Part shown: positions 63,187-64,000 of the stretch, one piece after another
Position numbering within the stretch: the stretch's first letter is position 1
How the letters are laid out: each line of letters begins with the position of its first letter
Assembly: GCA_963754285.1 (NCBI GenBank)
Contig: CAVWFN010000007.1
Coordinates: 806,001 to 870,000 of the forward strand
Reading direction: 5' to 3'
Length of the DNA stretch: 64,000 bases
Origin: RYN-133 sp963754285
GTDB taxonomy: Bacteria > Actinomycetota > Actinomycetes > Mycobacteriales > Jatrophihabitantaceae
The notes under the pieces: model-generated
Databases searched by the model: none
What the model saw: the letters and a program-made list of their open reading frames with translations, nothing else
What the model was told of the DNA's origin: nothing
Translations under genes and position numbers: made by a program

Positions 63187-63492
63187 ATGGGCAACGTCGT
63201 TCCACTGCGACGGAAGGTAGCGCGCGACCTCGAGCCGCTGTGGCGGGAGGCGGTGGGTGAGCAGCTGCGCGTTGAGCGACGCGAGCGAGGGGAACGCATC
63301 GCCGACGTCGCGCGACGTGCCGGCGTCTCGCCGCAGTATCTGTCCGAAGTCGAACGCGGCTGCAAGGACGCGTCATCGGAGATGCTCTCGGCGTTGTGCG
63401 GTGCGCTCGGGCTGTCGGTGCTGCAGGTCACCCGCCGGGCGTCGGCGCACCTGAGTCCTCGCGCCCGCGGCCCGGTCTGCCTGGCCGCTTAG
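63187..63492 (+). CDS. ClgR-like XRE-family transcriptional regulator
   Basis: The 101-residue protein opens MGNVVPLRRKVARDLEPLWR, the typical ClgR start, followed by a helix-turn-helix (ERIADVARRAGVSPQYLSEV). ClgR activates clp protease and heat-stress genes in actinobacteria and is itself a Clp substrate through its C-terminal Ala-Ala; this copy ends CLAA, consistent with that degron. It converges with a clpP-like gene, overlapping it by 4 bp. Confidence 0.85.
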   Translation: MGNVVPLRRKVARDLEPLWREAVGEQLRVERRERGERIADVARRAGVSPQYLSEVERGCKDASSEMLSALCGALGLSVLQVTRRASAHLSPRARGPVCLAA

Positions 63493-64000
63493 CTGTCGCC
63501 CCGGCGCGTGAGCACGAAGTCGACGACGCCGTATTCCTTTGCCGCTGAAGGCGTCAGGATCAGGTCGCGTTCGGTGTCTTCGCGCACCTGGGTCGGCGTG
63601 CGTCCGGTGTGCGCGGCCAGGATTTCCTCGAGCATGGTGCGCACGCGTTCCACCTCATCGGCTTCCAGGATGAGGTCCGGGATTGCGCCGCGCCCCTCGG
63701 CAGCCGGGGCGTGGATCACGACACGACCGTGCGGCAGAATCTGCCGCTTGCCGGGCGCGCCGCCCGCGAGCAGCACTGCCGCGGTCGCGGCGGCCTCGCC
63801 GACGCAGGTGGTCTCGACATCGCACTGGATGTACTGCATCGCGTCATAGATCGCGAGCGTCGCAGGGATCGACCCGCCGGACGAGTTGATGTACAGGTTG
63901 ATCGGCAGCTCAGGGCTCTCGGATTCGAGATGGATCAACTGGGCGATGATCGCGTTGGCCACGCCGTCGTCGATGCCGGTGCCGAGATAGATCACCCGTT
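63489..64000 (-). CDS. ClpP-family protein with Ala in place of the catalytic Ser (partial)
   Basis: The gene enters from beyond the window edge; about 170 C-terminal residues are visible. The ClpP fold is clear (IYLGTGIDDGVANAIIAQL, INLYINSSGGSI, LPHGRVVIHAP, DTERDLILTPSAAKEYG). Active ClpP has G-x-A-A-S near the first turn; here it reads VGEAAATAAVLLAGG, so the nucleophilic Ser is Ala. The His (VVIHAP) and Asp (DTERD) are kept. Such proteins could form the inactive ring half of a mixed ClpP barrel, like cyanobacterial ClpR. Confidence 0.9.
   Translation of the reverse strand, partial: RVIYLGTGIDDGVANAIIAQLIHLESESPELPINLYINSSGGSIPATLAIYDAMQYIQCDVETTCVGEAAATAAVLLAGGAPGKRQILPHGRVVIHAPAAEGRGAIPDLILEADEVERVRTMLEEILAAHTGRTPTQVREDTERDLILTPSAAKEYGVVDFVLTRRGDS

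Overview
The window is a dense, high-GC stretch of an actinobacterial (Actinomycetota) chromosome. Start codons are often GTG or TTG and Shine-Dalgarno sites are patchy. Diagnostic content includes a ponA-like PBP / GT87 / rpsF-ssb-rpsR-rplI / dnaB block that matches the near-oriC order known from mycobacteria, a glpD-TetR / AGPS-like / DAG-kinase block resembling Rv2249c-Rv2252, a GTP-dependent PEPCK, a DUF222-HNH gene and a ClgR-type regulator. The exact genus cannot be fixed by eye; a Frankia/Jatrophihabitans/Nakamurella-type relative is a guess. No rRNA, tRNA, CRISPR array, prophage or insertion sequence was seen.

Layout. 0-5.3 kb: a secreted SGNH-fold protein whose catalytic Ser and His look replaced, then a minus-strand osmoprotectant ABC operon (IclR regulator, OpuCA-like ATPase, two permeases, binding lipoprotein). 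5.4-8.3 kb: a coiled-coil protein and an EtfD/FadF-like membrane Fe-S reductase. 8.3-17 kb: bifunctional PBP, GT87 mannosyltransferase, secreted protein, rpsF-ssb-rpsR-rplI with a strong terminator, then dnaB. 17-22.4 kb: methyltransferase, HelD-like helicase, NIPSNAP and GNAT proteins, glpD. 22.4-31 kb: TetR regulator divergent from an AGPS-like flavoprotein and a lipid kinase, acyl-CoA dehydrogenase, solute:sodium symporter operon with a universal stress protein, patatin, PCD-VOC fusion, OsmC. 31-37 kb: FtsX-type ABC exporter (one permease, two ATPases) and a UbiA prenyltransferase. 37-48.3 kb: a potassium module. 48-58.7 kb: DUF2510 protein, MFS carrier, fatty acyl-CoA ligase, SMP-30, a repeat-bearing membrane protein, zinc metallopeptidase, TldD/TldE. 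58.7-64 kb: a repeat-rich leader and pckG, a TylF-like methyltransferase, a frame-broken DUF222-HNH gene, and a ClgR-like regulator facing an apparently inactive ClpP homologue cut by the window edge.

The most notable system is the potassium module. One minus-strand operon runs from a 27-residue single-TM peptide through kdpF, kdpA, kdpB and kdpC (with a four-cysteine insert) to a 56-residue single-TM protein and a KimA-like K+ importer carrying a C-terminal OB-fold domain, then a thioesterase-fold protein. Almost every junction is a 1-4 nt overlap. kdpD-kdpE diverge from it. Other points for follow-up are the ClpP homologue with Ala for the catalytic Ser beside a perfect ClgR-type palindrome, a zinc-ligand-free S18 in the housekeeping rpsF operon, an rpsF leader able to mask its own Shine-Dalgarno, an in-frame 15-nt tandem repeat inside a lipid kinase, and an ABC ATPase with an AbrB-like tail.
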